A stretch of DNA of 36,474 nt from an uncultured Prevotellaceae bacterium (GTDB lineage: Bacteria; Bacteroidota; Bacteroidia; Bacteroidales; Bacteroidaceae), in the NCBI GenBank assembly GCA_946411565.1, contig CAMKEM010000027.1, positions 1 to 36,474 on the forward strand, given 5' to 3'. The translations under genes were made by a program, and so were the position numbers. Numbering within the stretch: the first letter of the stretch is position 1; each line of letters starts with the position of its first letter. Shown piece after piece: positions 1-10,000 of the stretch. The notes beneath the pieces are model-generated. The model did not search any database and was not told the DNA's origin. It saw only the letters and a list, made by a program, of their open reading frames with translations.

Positions 1-523
1 TTAAATATATAGTTAAAAACAGAAATTTACTTGGAATTTAACATAGAATGCGGATTAGAAGCGAAGGAGAAACGGACCTGAAACGGACTTGGAACGGAGG
101 TACAACGGATTTACAACGGACTTACAACGAAACTGCATCAAAAGGAAAACCAGAGCATTTTTCGCGTATTTTCATCAGTTTTCAAGCATACAGAACAAGG
201 CGAATCAGCCCGAAATTAATGCTTATTGAGACTTTCAGCTGCCTATACCCTACTCTCTATTTTACATAACAGCCTCATTATCTTTACATTAGACAATTAC
301 AGCAAGCAAGCGCAATCATGACCGGTAACAAGTAACAGGTAACAATAAGGATTTTTGTGCGCCCAAATTTTACGGAATTATTCTAAGGAGTTTATATACC
401 TTATTATATATAGAAATTAAAAATATAGGGCTTCAGCTACACTCATTTCCTTATTGTTACCCGTTACCTGTTACTGGTCGTTGAAATTGTCTCAACTCAG
501 ACTTTGGCAGGTTTATGCAAAAG
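1..523. other. Gene-free region with word-like repeats
   Basis: No convincing gene. Positions 56-150 carry quasi-tandem words of the type CGGACTTACAACGGACTT, a family also present near 11.95, 12.25 and 31.7 kb. Positions 320-479 form a foldback unit (listed separately). The remainder is AT-rich and I see nothing else in it. The 73-codon open frame at 48-269 is made largely of the repeat and is not considered a gene. Confidence 0.6.
320..479. repeat. Foldback repeat, GTAACA-word family
   Basis: The 32-nt arms at 320-351 and 448-479 are inverted copies that match at 29 of 32 positions. Each arm is built of GTAACAAGTAACAGGTAACA-like words and ends in AATAAGGA next to the loop. The loop of about 96 nt is AT-rich. 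A third copy of the arm lies at 2705-2733. The unit lies 44 nt after the stop codon of the TlpA-like gene, so it may form a hairpin at the 3' end of that mRNA. Confidence 0.75.
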
Positions 524-2179
524 CTAATCACCCAGCAGGTTGTAATAGGTTTGTCTTGATTGATAATTGTGTATCCTGCCCAACTTGTCAACAAGGATAT
601 GGAATGGGATGCCGCTGAAATTGAATTTCTCCTGTAGGAGACTCCATTCTGCACGAGAGATGAAGATATGCTCACCTTTAATCTCGTTCTCGTCCAACCA
701 CTTGTTGCATTGGTCAGGAGTATTATCTGTGATGTAAAGGAACTTGATAGGCCTGTCAGCCAATGCATTAACCTCAGGTCGTTCCTCCAGCATTCCACCT
801 CGACATGGACCACATGACATCTCCCAGAAATCCACTACAAGCACATTACCCTTGTATGGCTCAATAATGCGTTGGAAGACACTGTCGCCTTTGGTCATTG
901 GCTTATTAGAAATTTCCGGCACTTCGTAATTCCTCACGTAGTCACGATAGGTTAGAGTTGCGATACGTGCAAGTTCCGGATTGGTGAGATATGGCATGAT
1001 GTAAGAAACGTCGTCTGCAATCAAATCACCTTCTTTCCCGCTCCCAATACCATCTACAGCGCTACCAAATACACGATACGTTAGGCAGACTTGTGCTGAG
1101 AAGCAGTTTGGATTGATGTGCAGTTTCTCACGAACATACTTATTGCTTAGTTCTATTTTCTTTCCTTGCGTATACGACAAATCCCCTAACTTAGCGTATG
1201 TTTCTGGATCAAAACGAAGAGGATACATTTCATAAGTTCCTATAGTCCATGAGTCAAACACGCTGAAAGCCAAACGATTGAAGTATGTGTCATTAGCACC
1301 AATCAGGAACAGAGGGTTATCAAGAAGATGCTTCTCACGTGGAGCCAGGTAGTCATAATATTTGCACAAGAAGGCTCTCCACTTTTCTCCATCAAGTATC
1401 CATGCGTTTTTGTCAACAAATACATTCTGCACACTCATGTGCGAATCCATAATCATAGTTTGATACCATACCAGTATTTTAGTGCGAATGATGTCTGAAG
1501 CCAATGGTGAGCATCCTGCGAGTTCTGGCAACCCATTGTTCATCTTCACCACCATGCTATCCAAACGTGCTACTTGCTGGTCGCGCCATGTCATAAGTGA
1601 ATCTATCTGGTCTTCTGTATTAACATGGAATGAAGAATACTGGTCTCTGTTCAGATACTTAGGGGATATCTTCTGCATTAAGCGATTCACCTCTCCGCAG
1701 AGTCCTGTCCCGTCAAGTTTGAATAACTCCTCTCTTGATTTTGCTGCGACGTCAATATAGACATAGGCAGTATCGCCAGGACACATGTAGATTTCTCCAA
1801 TTTGAGATACATACACGAACATTGGATATGGGATGTCAAATGTGATGTTGAGCCTACAATCTTCGTCAAAGGTTAAGGCGCGTACCGACTGAGTATTAGT
1901 GATATAGTTGCGAAGATAGGCGGTTATACCTCTGCTGTTAAACATCTGAGACATTTTTTTGAGAGCCTTCTTCTTTTTTCCCTCATCTTCTTCTGGGATG
2001 TTTATCAGATTGCTTCTCAACACTACATTACCACCACGTAGGCGATACTCACCTATGGTGGCGCTTGGGTAATTCAGCATCTGTGGAACCATAGGTCCTT
2101 TTGAAATTGTTTCAACCTTTGTACATGAAGTACCTAGAAACATTGTCAGGATGCTTATAAAAGCAATTAGTTTTTTCAT
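524..2179 (-). CDS. TlpA-like thioredoxin-fold lipoprotein
   Basis: A 551-residue protein, probably anchored to an envelope membrane. It starts with a signal peptide followed by Cys19 (GTSC, a relaxed lipobox). The C-terminal ~125 residues form a thioredoxin-like domain: a VVDFWEMSCGPC segment with a CxxC pair at C456/C459, and a likely cis-Pro loop GIPFHILVD. This organisation (long N-terminal region of unknown function plus a C-terminal TlpA/ResA-like domain) is common in Bacteroidetes. The family reduces disulphides or takes part in cytochrome c or envelope thiol chemistry; the partner is unknown here. The N-terminal 400 residues are not recognised. A consensus promoter lies about 105 nt upstream of the start, and the gene appears monocistronic. 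Confidence 0.85.
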   Translation of the reverse strand: MKKLIAFISILTMFLGTSCTKVETISKGPMVPQMLNYPSATIGEYRLRGGNVVLRSNLINIPEEDEGKKKKALKKMSQMFNSRGITAYLRNYITNTQSVRALTFDEDCRLNITFDIPYPMFVYVSQIGEIYMCPGDTAYVYIDVAAKSREELFKLDGTGLCGEVNRLMQKISPKYLNRDQYSSFHVNTEDQIDSLMTWRDQQVARLDSMVVKMNNGLPELAGCSPLASDIIRTKILVWYQTMIMDSHMSVQNVFVDKNAWILDGEKWRAFLCKYYDYLAPREKHLLDNPLFLIGANDTYFNRLAFSVFDSWTIGTYEMYPLRFDPETYAKLGDLSYTQGKKIELSNKYVREKLHINPNCFSAQVCLTYRVFGSAVDGIGSGKEGDLIADDVSYIMPYLTNPELARIATLTYRDYVRNYEVPEISNKPMTKGDSVFQRIIEPYKGNVLVVDFWEMSCGPCRGGMLEERPEVNALADRPIKFLYITDNTPDQCNKWLDENEIKGEHIFISRAEWSLLQEKFNFSGIPFHILVDKLGRIHNYQSRQTYYNLLGD

Positions 2180-2283
2180 CTTGTGTTGATTGTTTGGGTC
2201 TGTTAATAGATTTATGGAGTTTACTTGAAAGATGTTTGTCAGTCAAAATATACCTGTTTTGCCGTCTATGAAGTTTTACCCCA

Positions 2284-2313
2284 CAAAGGTAATATTTTTT
2301 TTTGAATTTCAAA
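2284..2313 (-). promoter_or_regulatory. Bacteroidetes-type promoter for the TlpA-like gene
   Basis: Read on the minus strand, TTTG (2310-2313) precedes TACCTTTG (2284-2291, fits TAnnTTTG) with an 18-nt gap, close to the usual Bacteroidetes spacing. It predicts a 5' leader of about 100 nt. Confidence 0.6.
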
Positions 2314-2766
2314 TTCTTTCATCGGGAAAAGATTATGCTCGTCGTTAAAAATGTACAATATCACAATATTACCCTTCAGAATTACCACACTATTTCGGCA
2401 AATTACCTCACTAATTATAAAGAATAGCACACTAATTCAGCACATGAGGAAAAGGCTTGGAGGTACGGGGAATTTGTTGTAATTTTGTAATCGTGAACAG
2501 GCCCGAGGGGCTTAGATGTCTAACCTAAGATGATAATTAACATGAGTATGAAGAATTCAAGACTGCGAGGACTGCAAGCCATCATTCGCACAAACATTAT
2601 TATCTACGCGCCCTTTTCGCGTTCAAAGCTAACCAACTCCTTGCCCCGAGCGGAGAAGAAGTTAGTCTTTCCAATCACGGATTTTATCTTTAGCGGACTA
2701 AAGGCAGTAACAAGTAACAGGTAACAATAAGGAAATTAGTGGATGTATAGCTTACGAACAAGCAAC
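2314..2766. other. Intergenic region with a possible promoter and tiny ORF
   Basis: A plus-strand TAATTTTG box at 2480-2487, with CTTGG 19 nt upstream, could drive a short transcript. It would include a frame at 2530-2724 (64 codons; ATGs at 2530, 2542 and 2548) whose last codons are encoded by the GTAACA-word repeat at 2705-2733. The peptide resembles nothing I recognise and the repeat-encoded end argues against a conserved protein. It may be a remnant or a non-coding transcript. Nothing else is seen. Confidence 0.3.
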
Positions 2767-2798
2767 TACCCCCAACTGAGTATGCTCAATTGGGGGTA
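2767..2798 (-). terminator. Hairpin downstream of the GH3 gene
   Basis: TACCCCCAA pairs with TTGGGGGTA, and CTGAG/CTCA continues the stem inward. The hairpin lies 57 nt after the GH3 stop codon. There is no good U-run on the minus strand, so this is either a weak terminator or an mRNA-protecting stem. Confidence 0.45.
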
Positions 2799-2854
2799 GG
2801 CATGTGATAAACCCTTATTTCGACAGAAATTCAGAGTTGGGAAATGCAAGAAAA

Positions 2855-5209
2855 CTACTTGTTTTTCTTCAGTAGATTGAGCTTGACCTTTGGAGCAAGG
2901 GCGTTGTTGGTCTTCTCGGTGTATTCCGTCAGCTTCAACTGTGCCTTGCCACGGATGTCCTCGATGTTGGCTCCTACCATGAAGTCGTAGTTTCCTGCAT
3001 CGGCTATCCAACGGCTGTTGGCTTCATCGTAGCTTGCGAGATCACGCTGCGCAATGGTCATCTGCAAGGTCTGGGACTCGCCCGGCTGCAAGAGATTAGT
3101 CTTGGCAAATGCCTTAAGTTCCTTCTCTGGCTTCTCAATAGAGCCTTCAGGTGCTGCTACATATACCTGTGCCACTTCCTTTCCTGCTACCTTACCCGTG
3201 TTCTTCACACTAACGCTGACCGTAATCTTATCGCCTACCTTCTTTACCATTGGCTTGCCAAACTCGAAGGTGGTGTAGCTCAAGCCATAGCCGAATGGAT
3301 AGGCTACATCCTTGTTCCATGTGTCGAAATAACGATAGCCAACCCAGATGTCCTCATCATGGTTGGTGAAGTCACGTCCAGGAACACCTGACTCGCTATA
3401 GTTCTGGATTGTCTCGTAGCTGAAGAGTGGCATATCCTGTGGGAAGTTCTTGGTAGATGGATGGTCGGTGGCGAAGATTGGCCATGTCATGGTGAGACGG
3501 CCAGAAGGACATACCTTACCTGTGAGGATGTCAACAACGCTGTTACCGCCCTCTTCTCCAGGCTGCCATGCCACGAGGATTGCATCAGGGATATTGCTCC
3601 AAGAAGCTGTCTCGATAACACTTCCTGAATTGATTACCACGATGACTGGCTTGCCTGCTGCATGATACTGAGAACATACGCTCTGGAGCATCTTCTGCTC
3701 AAGGTCGGTGAGGGAGAACTCGCCCTTTATGCTTCTGTCGATACCTTCGCCTGCCTGACGTGAGATTGTGAAAATTGCTGCATCGGAAGCGGCTACCTGC
3801 TTTGAGATGCAGAGGTCGCTTATCTCTACTTCCTGCACTTTCTGGTCGCCCATGTCAGGAGCTTCAAACCAACGGTCACCAGGACGGTCAGCCTCGAACT
3901 TCAGCTTTGCAAAGGCGTTGTACTTCTGATAAAGCTCGGTGAGGTCGGCAGTTGTCTCGATACCCGCATTCTTGAGTCCTGCAACGAGGTCGATGATATA
4001 AGGTGTGTGAACGCAGCCAGAACCTACACCGCCAGAGAGGAAGTTGTAAGAGCCTGTTCCGAAGAGTGCCACCTTCTTGATGTTGCGCATAGGGAGGGTG
4101 TTATTCTCGTTCTTGAGAAGCACCATACCCTCGGCAGCAGTCTCACGGGTGATAGCTGCATGAGCCTTGAGGTCTGGATTGTTGGATGGCTGATAGCCTG
4201 CGAAATGAGGAGTCTTGACAACGTATTCCAACATTCTGCGGACACATTTATCCACGTCCTCCATTGTGAGCTTTCCGCTATTCACTCCATCAACGATATC
4301 CTTAACCTGATCAGGAGTACCAGGCTCCATAAGGTCGTTGCCTGCCTTTACCTCATTAACGGAGAAGAGTCCCTGACGTTCGCGCTTGCCGATCCAGTCG
4401 GTCATAACGATGCCCTTGAAGCCCCACTCATCGCGGAGGATAGTGGTGAGCAGGTCGTAGTTGCCCTGAGCGAATGTGCCATTGATTACGTTGTAGGATG
4501 ACATGATAGTCCAAGGATCAGACTCACGAACTGCTATCTCGAAGCCACGAAGGTAAATCTCACGGGCTGCACGCTGGCTAAGACGCTCATCAACACGGGT
4601 ACGGCTTGTTTCCTGTGAGTTGACGGCAAAATGCTTTATGCTCACGCCCACGCCCTCGCTCTGAACGCCATTGATATAGGCAGCTGCTATCTTTCCTGTT
4701 AGGTAAGGATCCTCGCTGTAATACTCGAAGTTACGTCCGCAGAGTGGATTGCGATGGATATTGACACCAGGACCGAGGATTACGTCACAGTTGTATTCCT
4801 TCGTCTCGTTGCCGATAGCCTTACCTACTCGCTGCGCAAGGTCGGTGTTCCATGTAGAGGCAAGACAGGTGCCGACAGGGAAGCCTGTGGCATAGAATGT
4901 CTTATCGGTTCCGGGACGCTTAGAATCAATACGAACACCTGCAGGGCCATCGGTGAGGATTGTCTCAGGAATGCCGAAACGTTCGAGGGCAACAGTTGTT
5001 CCTGCTGCTCCTGGTACTGTTCGGGCTGCAGAGCCTGCCACGGCTACAGGAGAGAAGAAATCGTATAATCCACCTACGAGGAGCTTTGCTTTCTCTTCGA
5101 GTGTCATTGCGGATATTACCTCATTGATATTATCCTTTGTTAGCTTAGGGGCTTGTGCCGATGCGTTAAGACTCATAACTGTCATTAGCGTTAAGATTGA
5201 TTTTTTCAT
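2855..5209 (-). CDS. Secreted GH3 beta-glucosidase/xylosidase-type glycosidase
   Basis: A 784-residue enzyme starting with a signal peptide (MKKSILTLMTVMSLNASAQA). The ATG at 5209 is preferred because the in-frame ATG further upstream lies in a repeat. Order: GH3 N-terminal barrel (about residues 60-340, with the KHFAVNSQE motif and the nucleophile segment GIVMTDW, Asp271), GH3 C-terminal alpha/beta sandwich (about 385-630), and an FN3-like domain near the C-terminus (VSVSVKNTGKVAGKEVAQVYV). It should hydrolyse beta-linked glucosides or related oligosaccharides in the periplasm or at the surface; the exact sugar cannot be read from sequence. It lies 100 nt downstream of isochorismate synthase with a palindromic repeat filling the gap, so co-transcription is possible but functional linkage is doubtful. 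Confidence 0.92.
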   Translation of the reverse strand: MKKSILTLMTVMSLNASAQAPKLTKDNINEVISAMTLEEKAKLLVGGLYDFFSPVAVAGSAARTVPGAAGTTVALERFGIPETILTDGPAGVRIDSKRPGTDKTFYATGFPVGTCLASTWNTDLAQRVGKAIGNETKEYNCDVILGPGVNIHRNPLCGRNFEYYSEDPYLTGKIAAAYINGVQSEGVGVSIKHFAVNSQETSRTRVDERLSQRAAREIYLRGFEIAVRESDPWTIMSSYNVINGTFAQGNYDLLTTILRDEWGFKGIVMTDWIGKRERQGLFSVNEVKAGNDLMEPGTPDQVKDIVDGVNSGKLTMEDVDKCVRRMLEYVVKTPHFAGYQPSNNPDLKAHAAITRETAAEGMVLLKNENNTLPMRNIKKVALFGTGSYNFLSGGVGSGCVHTPYIIDLVAGLKNAGIETTADLTELYQKYNAFAKLKFEADRPGDRWFEAPDMGDQKVQEVEISDLCISKQVAASDAAIFTISRQAGEGIDRSIKGEFSLTDLEQKMLQSVCSQYHAAGKPVIVVINSGSVIETASWSNIPDAILVAWQPGEEGGNSVVDILTGKVCPSGRLTMTWPIFATDHPSTKNFPQDMPLFSYETIQNYSESGVPGRDFTNHDEDIWVGYRYFDTWNKDVAYPFGYGLSYTTFEFGKPMVKKVGDKITVSVSVKNTGKVAGKEVAQVYVAAPEGSIEKPEKELKAFAKTNLLQPGESQTLQMTIAQRDLASYDEANSRWIADAGNYDFMVGANIEDIRGKAQLKLTEYTEKTNNALAPKVKLNLLKKNK

Positions 5210-5230
5210 ATAAAAAAGGGAATTTAAAAG

Positions 5231-5309
5231 ACCCTTTCCCCGCTTCCCCTGCATAGGGGAAGAGCCGGAGCGCGATGAAAGTCCCCCTATGCAGGGGGAT
5301 TTTGGGGGT
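5231..5309. repeat. GC-rich palindromic repeat filling an intergenic gap
   Basis: It contains two hairpins, CTTCCCCTGCATAGGGGAAG and CCCCCTATGCAGGGGG, joined by a short spacer. It ends exactly at the stop codon of isochorismate synthase (5310) and starts about 20 nt before the GH3 start on the other side. It belongs to the set of stop-codon-abutting palindromes seen throughout this window. Confidence 0.8.
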
Positions 5310-6353
5310 CTATAATATTTGAAGTATTGTATTCATCTTCCAGTTTGTCTCGTTCCATTCAGCACCGAGGTTAGAGTCCTTGAGGATTCCGCCTCCTCCA
5401 TATACCGTGAACTTCTCCCCTTGGAAATGCGCACATCGGAGATTAACGAAGAGGTTGGTCTCGCTATCCTCATCGAGCATTCCCACTACACCTGAATAGT
5501 AAGACCTATCGTAGCCTTCATACTTCCTTATGAATGCCGCTGCTTCCTTTGCAGGCAAGCCACAAACGGCTGGGGTTGGATGAAGTGTCTTTATCAGATT
5601 ATAGAGGATAGGTGACGGGTGTTGGGTGTTGGGTAATGGATGATTGGTGTTAGGGATTGGAGTTAAATGGAACTCTGTCTTGAGATGCACGAGTTGCCCT
5701 GCACGCGAGGTGTATGGTCCTTCTTCCTCGAGAATACGGACGTAGGGGCTTACGGAGTCGCGGATATAGTCTGCAACTATTTCCTGTTCCTTGCGGTTCT
5801 TCTGGCTCCATACTATATTCTTCACGGGTATGGATTCAGGAACTGACATAGTGCCTGCGAGTGCCATTGTACGGTAGTGATGTCCGCTACCAGAGACAAG
5901 AATCTCTGGGGTGCATCCCATCCATGCGCCTTCGCCCGGAATCATGGCGAGATAGATCATCATGCGAGGATAAAGGATACAGGCACGATGAAAAGCCTCC
6001 ATGAGTTCCTTTTCCTTGCCATTCCATTTCCATTCACTTGTACGAGAGAGTACGAGCTTTGCGAACTCTCCCCTTTCGAGTGCCTTTATGAAAGCGGAAT
6101 ACGCATTGGCATACTTAGCCGGATGCTGTGTGGCAAGCGTTGGATGATGGTGGGATGATGCTGGATGTTCTATGACAGGCGTAAGGTGCTGAGTACCTTC
6201 AAACAGAAGGATGTCATGCCCTGCCTCAAGATCATAAGGTATCATTACGAAGCCTTTTCTGCCTCGTATATCGTCGATAGAATGTAGTCGTGTAACGTTA
6301 TTACATTCGATTCTTATCGCCTCACTTGAATATGGAAGTCTGTAAATTATCAT
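5310..6353 (-). CDS. menF: Isochorismate synthase (chorismate-binding family)
   Basis: A 347-residue cytoplasmic enzyme predicted to isomerise chorismate to isochorismate, the entry step of menaquinone synthesis. Family landmarks are present: the LVLSRTSEWKW region, LAGTMSVPE, HLKTEFHLT, HPTPAVCGLPAKEAA and the C-terminal YSGVVGML...GGGI segment. The neighbouring upstream hotdog thioesterase fits the later DHNA-CoA hydrolysis step, supporting menaquinone rather than siderophore synthesis. Two Pro/His/Asn-rich stretches (about residues 62-81 and 231-249) look like in-frame insertions of word-like repeat DNA (period-like CATCC and CAACACC words). The protein is short for the family, as Bacteroidetes versions usually are. 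An anthranilate- or aminodeoxychorismate-synthase role is less likely given these motifs. Confidence 0.85.
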   Translation of the reverse strand: MIIYRLPYSSEAIRIECNNVTRLHSIDDIRGRKGFVMIPYDLEAGHDILLFEGTQHLTPVIEHPASSHHHPTLATQHPAKYANAYSAFIKALERGEFAKLVLSRTSEWKWNGKEKELMEAFHRACILYPRMMIYLAMIPGEGAWMGCTPEILVSGSGHHYRTMALAGTMSVPESIPVKNIVWSQKNRKEQEIVADYIRDSVSPYVRILEEEGPYTSRAGQLVHLKTEFHLTPIPNTNHPLPNTQHPSPILYNLIKTLHPTPAVCGLPAKEAAAFIRKYEGYDRSYYSGVVGMLDEDSETNLFVNLRCAHFQGEKFTVYGGGGILKDSNLGAEWNETNWKMNTILQIL

Positions 6354-6369
6354 AATAATATAACAAACG

Positions 6370-6516
6370 GCCCCTCACCTGCCCTGCGGGCATCCTCTCC
6401 CCTAAGGGCGAGGAGGAAGTTACCTTTTATCGCTTATAAATGCCCCCCATGAGGGATTGTTACTAACTTTTCCCTCGCCCCTTGGGGAGAGGGTGTCCGA
6501 AGGACGGGTGAGGGGC
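6370..6516. repeat. Palindromic repeat family A, copy 1
   Basis: The end arms GCCCCTCACC (6370) and GGTGAGGGGC (to 6516) are perfect inverted copies. Internal hairpins include GCCCTGCGGGC and GTCCGAAGGAC. It lies between the thioesterase stop codon (6523) and the isochorismate synthase start (6353), filling almost the whole gap. Other copies are at 20633, 21290 and 33913, with a half copy at 22882. Confidence 0.9.
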
Positions 6517-6522
6517 TGCAGA

Positions 6523-6930
6523 TTACACTAAAACCATATTTGTCACCCTCTCCGTCGAGAGCAACCTACCATCCTCACCTCTGACCTCTACGTTCCAGAT
6601 ATGGGTGGTGCGCCCGATGTGGATTGGTGTTGCCTTACCTATTACCTTACCTTCCTTAGCCGACATACCTACGTGGTTTCCCGAAACCTGAAGTCCGCAG
6701 ATACGGGCATCATCGCCTACAATAGCAAGACTACCAGCACCGGCAAGAGTCTCAGCCATAGCAAGGGCGGCTCCTCCGTGAAGTATGCCGAAATACTGTA
6801 CCGTATGCTCGTTGATAGGCATCTCGGCAAGTACCGATTCATCGTCAGTTGGCAGGAACCTGATACCAAGAGTATGGTTCATTGTTCCTACCAACCGCGA
6901 GTTGAATATATCACATTGTTCTTGTGTCAT
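6523..6930 (-). CDS. Hotdog-fold acyl-CoA thioesterase (PaaI/MenI-like)
   Basis: A 135-residue single-domain hotdog protein. The conserved core reads NEHTVQYFGILHGGAALAMAE, with the HGG motif and the Glu two turns later typical of PaaI-type thioesterases; the C-terminal strand THIWNVEV also fits. It lies directly upstream of isochorismate synthase, so 1,4-dihydroxy-2-naphthoyl-CoA hydrolysis (MenI) in menaquinone synthesis is the best guess; a general acyl-CoA thioesterase remains possible. I chose the ATG at 6930: the upstream in-frame ATG at 6972 would add 14 residues encoded by the AATTTACAATT-type intergenic repeat. Confidence 0.8.
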   Translation of the reverse strand: MTQEQCDIFNSRLVGTMNHTLGIRFLPTDDESVLAEMPINEHTVQYFGILHGGAALAMAETLAGAGSLAIVGDDARICGLQVSGNHVGMSAKEGKVIGKATPIHIGRTTHIWNVEVRGEDGRLLSTERVTNMVLV

Positions 6931-6936
6931 CTTATC

Positions 6937-7019
6937 ATTTACAATTTTCCATGTGCAATTTATGTTGCACACGGAAATTGTATCTTACAAATTGTACGTT
7001 GTAAATTGTACATTGTACA
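6937..7019. repeat. AT-rich foldback/word repeat between genes
   Basis: Words of the type TACAATTTTCCATGTGCAA meet a near-inverted copy (TTGCACACGGAAATTGTA), followed by repeated TTGTAAATTGTACATTGTACA units. The repeat runs right up to the stop codon of the CotH protein gene at 7020, so it again fills the spacer. Confidence 0.65.
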
Positions 7020-10000
7020 TTACTTCATGATCTTTCTCTTTCCAGCACCCGAAACCTCGATGTAGATACCACGAGGAAGTGCCTTGAGATTTCTGCCTAC
7101 GAATACACCGTTGAGGGTGTAATAGCTTGTAACCGCAGACTGAACGGTGTTAGAAGCGAGTACCTCTACAATACCAGTTGTCTCAAATTCAGCCTCAACA
7201 GAGAGTTTATCCTTACCAACGAAGACATCAGATGGCTGGATAGAATTTGCATAGGCAATGGTTTGATGATTGAAGAGATAGTAGCTGTTGCCTCCGTCTG
7301 GATAGCGACCTACTGTCTGATCGTAAGCCATAGCACCATAATAGAGAGTATCGGTAAACTCCTTCATCTGAGGATGAGCCTCGAAATATGCAGCGTTGTT
7401 GGTAATGAACTCATCGCTTGCACTAATGAGTACGAGGTTGCCCTCATCGTTAGCCAACTTGAAGTTTGCATGAATCTGAGACTGAGCCTCACGCTTGCTG
7501 CACCATACAATAAGGTGTCCGTGAGCAGGGATAATAGCAGCCTCTCTTGATGGAGCCTCAATCTGATACTTTGTTGGCTTATCTGCATTATCGCTGATAT
7601 TCAGACCATTCACATTGAGGTCGAAGTCGGTAGTGTTATAAAGCTCTACCCAGTCATCCTTCTTGAAGAGGTCGTTTACGAGCATATCATTTCCTGCACT
7701 AACCTCATTGATCTTGATAGGAGCGACTGCATATTCAGAAAGCTTGTCATCATCAGCCTTCTCCCATACGGCTGTGAGCTTCATATTGCCAGTTGAAGGC
7801 ATTTCGAACTCAGTATTCTTAGAGATATACTGAACGTCAGACTCAACGTTGCGTACAAGCATTGCAGACCAAAGGATGTCGGTAGATGTAGTGTTATTGT
7901 TATGAACCTCAACTGCAATTACATTCTCACCCTTCTTCAAGAAAGATGCAGGAATCTGCATACCGCCAGCATCAGGATTGCCATTAGCGAATGTTGAAGC
8001 AAGTGTGTTGTAGCCAACATTATCAGAAGGCATATTATAGCGACCTACTTCCTTACCATTGACATACACGATCATACCATCATCAACAATGTAGTTGAGC
8101 GTATATGTATCTGTTGAGCTATACTCAGAAAGAGTGAATGTCTTATGGAAATAATAGGTAGGCAGATTAGCGGTTGTTTTTGTAGCAGCCTCTTCCTTGC
8201 CGTAACCTATAGGACCCTTGCCTGACTTCCATGATTCTACCGTTTTAGCCGACTTCCAGCTATCGCCAGAGAGAGCGCCCTTGTCGTAGTAGTCCCATGT
8301 GGTTGCATCATCGAATATGGTTGTGCCTTTTGCTGAACCAGCAGCCGACTTCCAACCTAAGAAGCGATAGCCTGCAGGTGCAGTTGCCTTGAGGGTGATT
8401 GGAGAGAAGAGCCTACCTGAGAACTTACCCGTTGGTACTTCCATGCCATTTACGAGGATAGAAGCGCCATCAACTGTGCTTGAAAGTGTTACTGTCTGTG
8501 CAGTCGTATTGCCAAGCTTCATATCAGAGCAATTCTTCAAGTGATTTATAAGCTGTGTCTGACGTGCTGAGAGTCCGTTGATAACCTCACTTGCACTTCC
8601 AGATGGATATACATAGCCACCCTGACCAAGATAATCAGACATAGCATTCACAATATCCTTAACACGATTTGGCTCGAATACAGATCCAGCAACAAGGCAG
8701 TAGGCATCAATGAACTTCTTGCGGAAGGTATCGTTTGCAAGCATATTCTTGAAGATAGTTACAAACTCAATCTCCATAGTATGGGTTGTTCCATCGAGTT
8801 TCTTGTTCTTTGAATAGTCAAAGCCCATCAGCGCATTAAACTTGTAATACTGCTCATTGAAGAAATCGGTCAATGGTGTGCTTCTGTTCTGCGCGAAATC
8901 AAGGTCGAAGAGTACGAAGCGGAACTTACCATCATTCTGGTCGCGGAATGCCTTCACGTTGTTGTGTGGCCAGTCGTCAGAACCGAGATAAAGTTCTGTT
9001 GCCATGTAGTTGACGTACTCATCAATATCCACGAGCTTGCAAATCTCGTTGTATGACTCTTCCGTAGCAGCAGTCTTTGAAAGTTTATACCACTGGCGGA
9101 AAGCATCCTTGGTGCCTTCCTTCTGTATGTATCCAGAGTCAGGGCAAATCTCAAACTGATCCATCTGGTCAGTATCAACTCCGTAGTTGGCATAGCCATA
9201 GTGCTTATTGTTTGGCTCACGCATATTGAGCACAGCATAAGACATACCATTGATATAAACGTGTACTGGCTGCCAAGCCTGATGCTCAACGTAAAGTCCG
9301 CTTGAAGCAATGATCTGCTGCATAGCTGCATCCTTGATACGAGCGTTGGTATCATTACCACCATTACGTATCTGGAGTGTCTTATGCTTGAGATAGCCCT
9401 TACCATTCTCCACGGCTGGGTTATCCTTCTCAGAACCAAAGAACTGATAATTGAATGTATTGTTAAGCTCGTATGCCTTACCTGCCTTCAACTTGAATGA
9501 ATGAGGACTCCATGCCCTACTCCATCCACCGCAAGCGGAATAGTCACACTCCTGAGAAATCACACATTCGTTATTTGTTGTGATATACTCGAAGTTTACT
9601 GGGCGATCCCAATCCATATTGCCGTTGTACTTGGTATTCTGTCCATTTCCTGGGCGACCATAGTCAGAATATGAGAACAAACCAATTTCATCACCGAAGA
9701 GATTATTCAAATCGGTAACAATAGAAATGATTGGGAATGGCTCATTACCGTTGTCTTTGATATATGTACGTGTAACTACCGGACTTGCAAGCATTCCATC
9801 TTGGAAGAGACGGAAACGATAGCTAATGGAACTGCTAATGGGGAACGTTCCGGTTGTTGAGGTCAAACCATTTGTAAGCGTTGGAGCCGAACCATCAACA
9901 GTATAGCGAAGGGTTGCGCCTTCTGGGATAGTCACATTTATGCTAAATGCACTTGTGAAGAGCTTTGCAGGAACATCAACCACAGGAGCCTTGAGCTGCT

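Noticed and set aside
48..269. 73-codon open frame on the plus strand
   Set aside because: Its N-terminal half is encoded by CGGACTT-word repeats, with no promoter or family signal.
4007..4501. 164-codon plus-strand open frame
   Set aside because: Antisense to the GH3 catalytic region; no independent evidence.
8954..9439. 161-codon minus-strand open frame in another frame of the CotH gene
   Set aside because: Met/Ser/Arg-rich out-of-frame translation of a well-supported gene.
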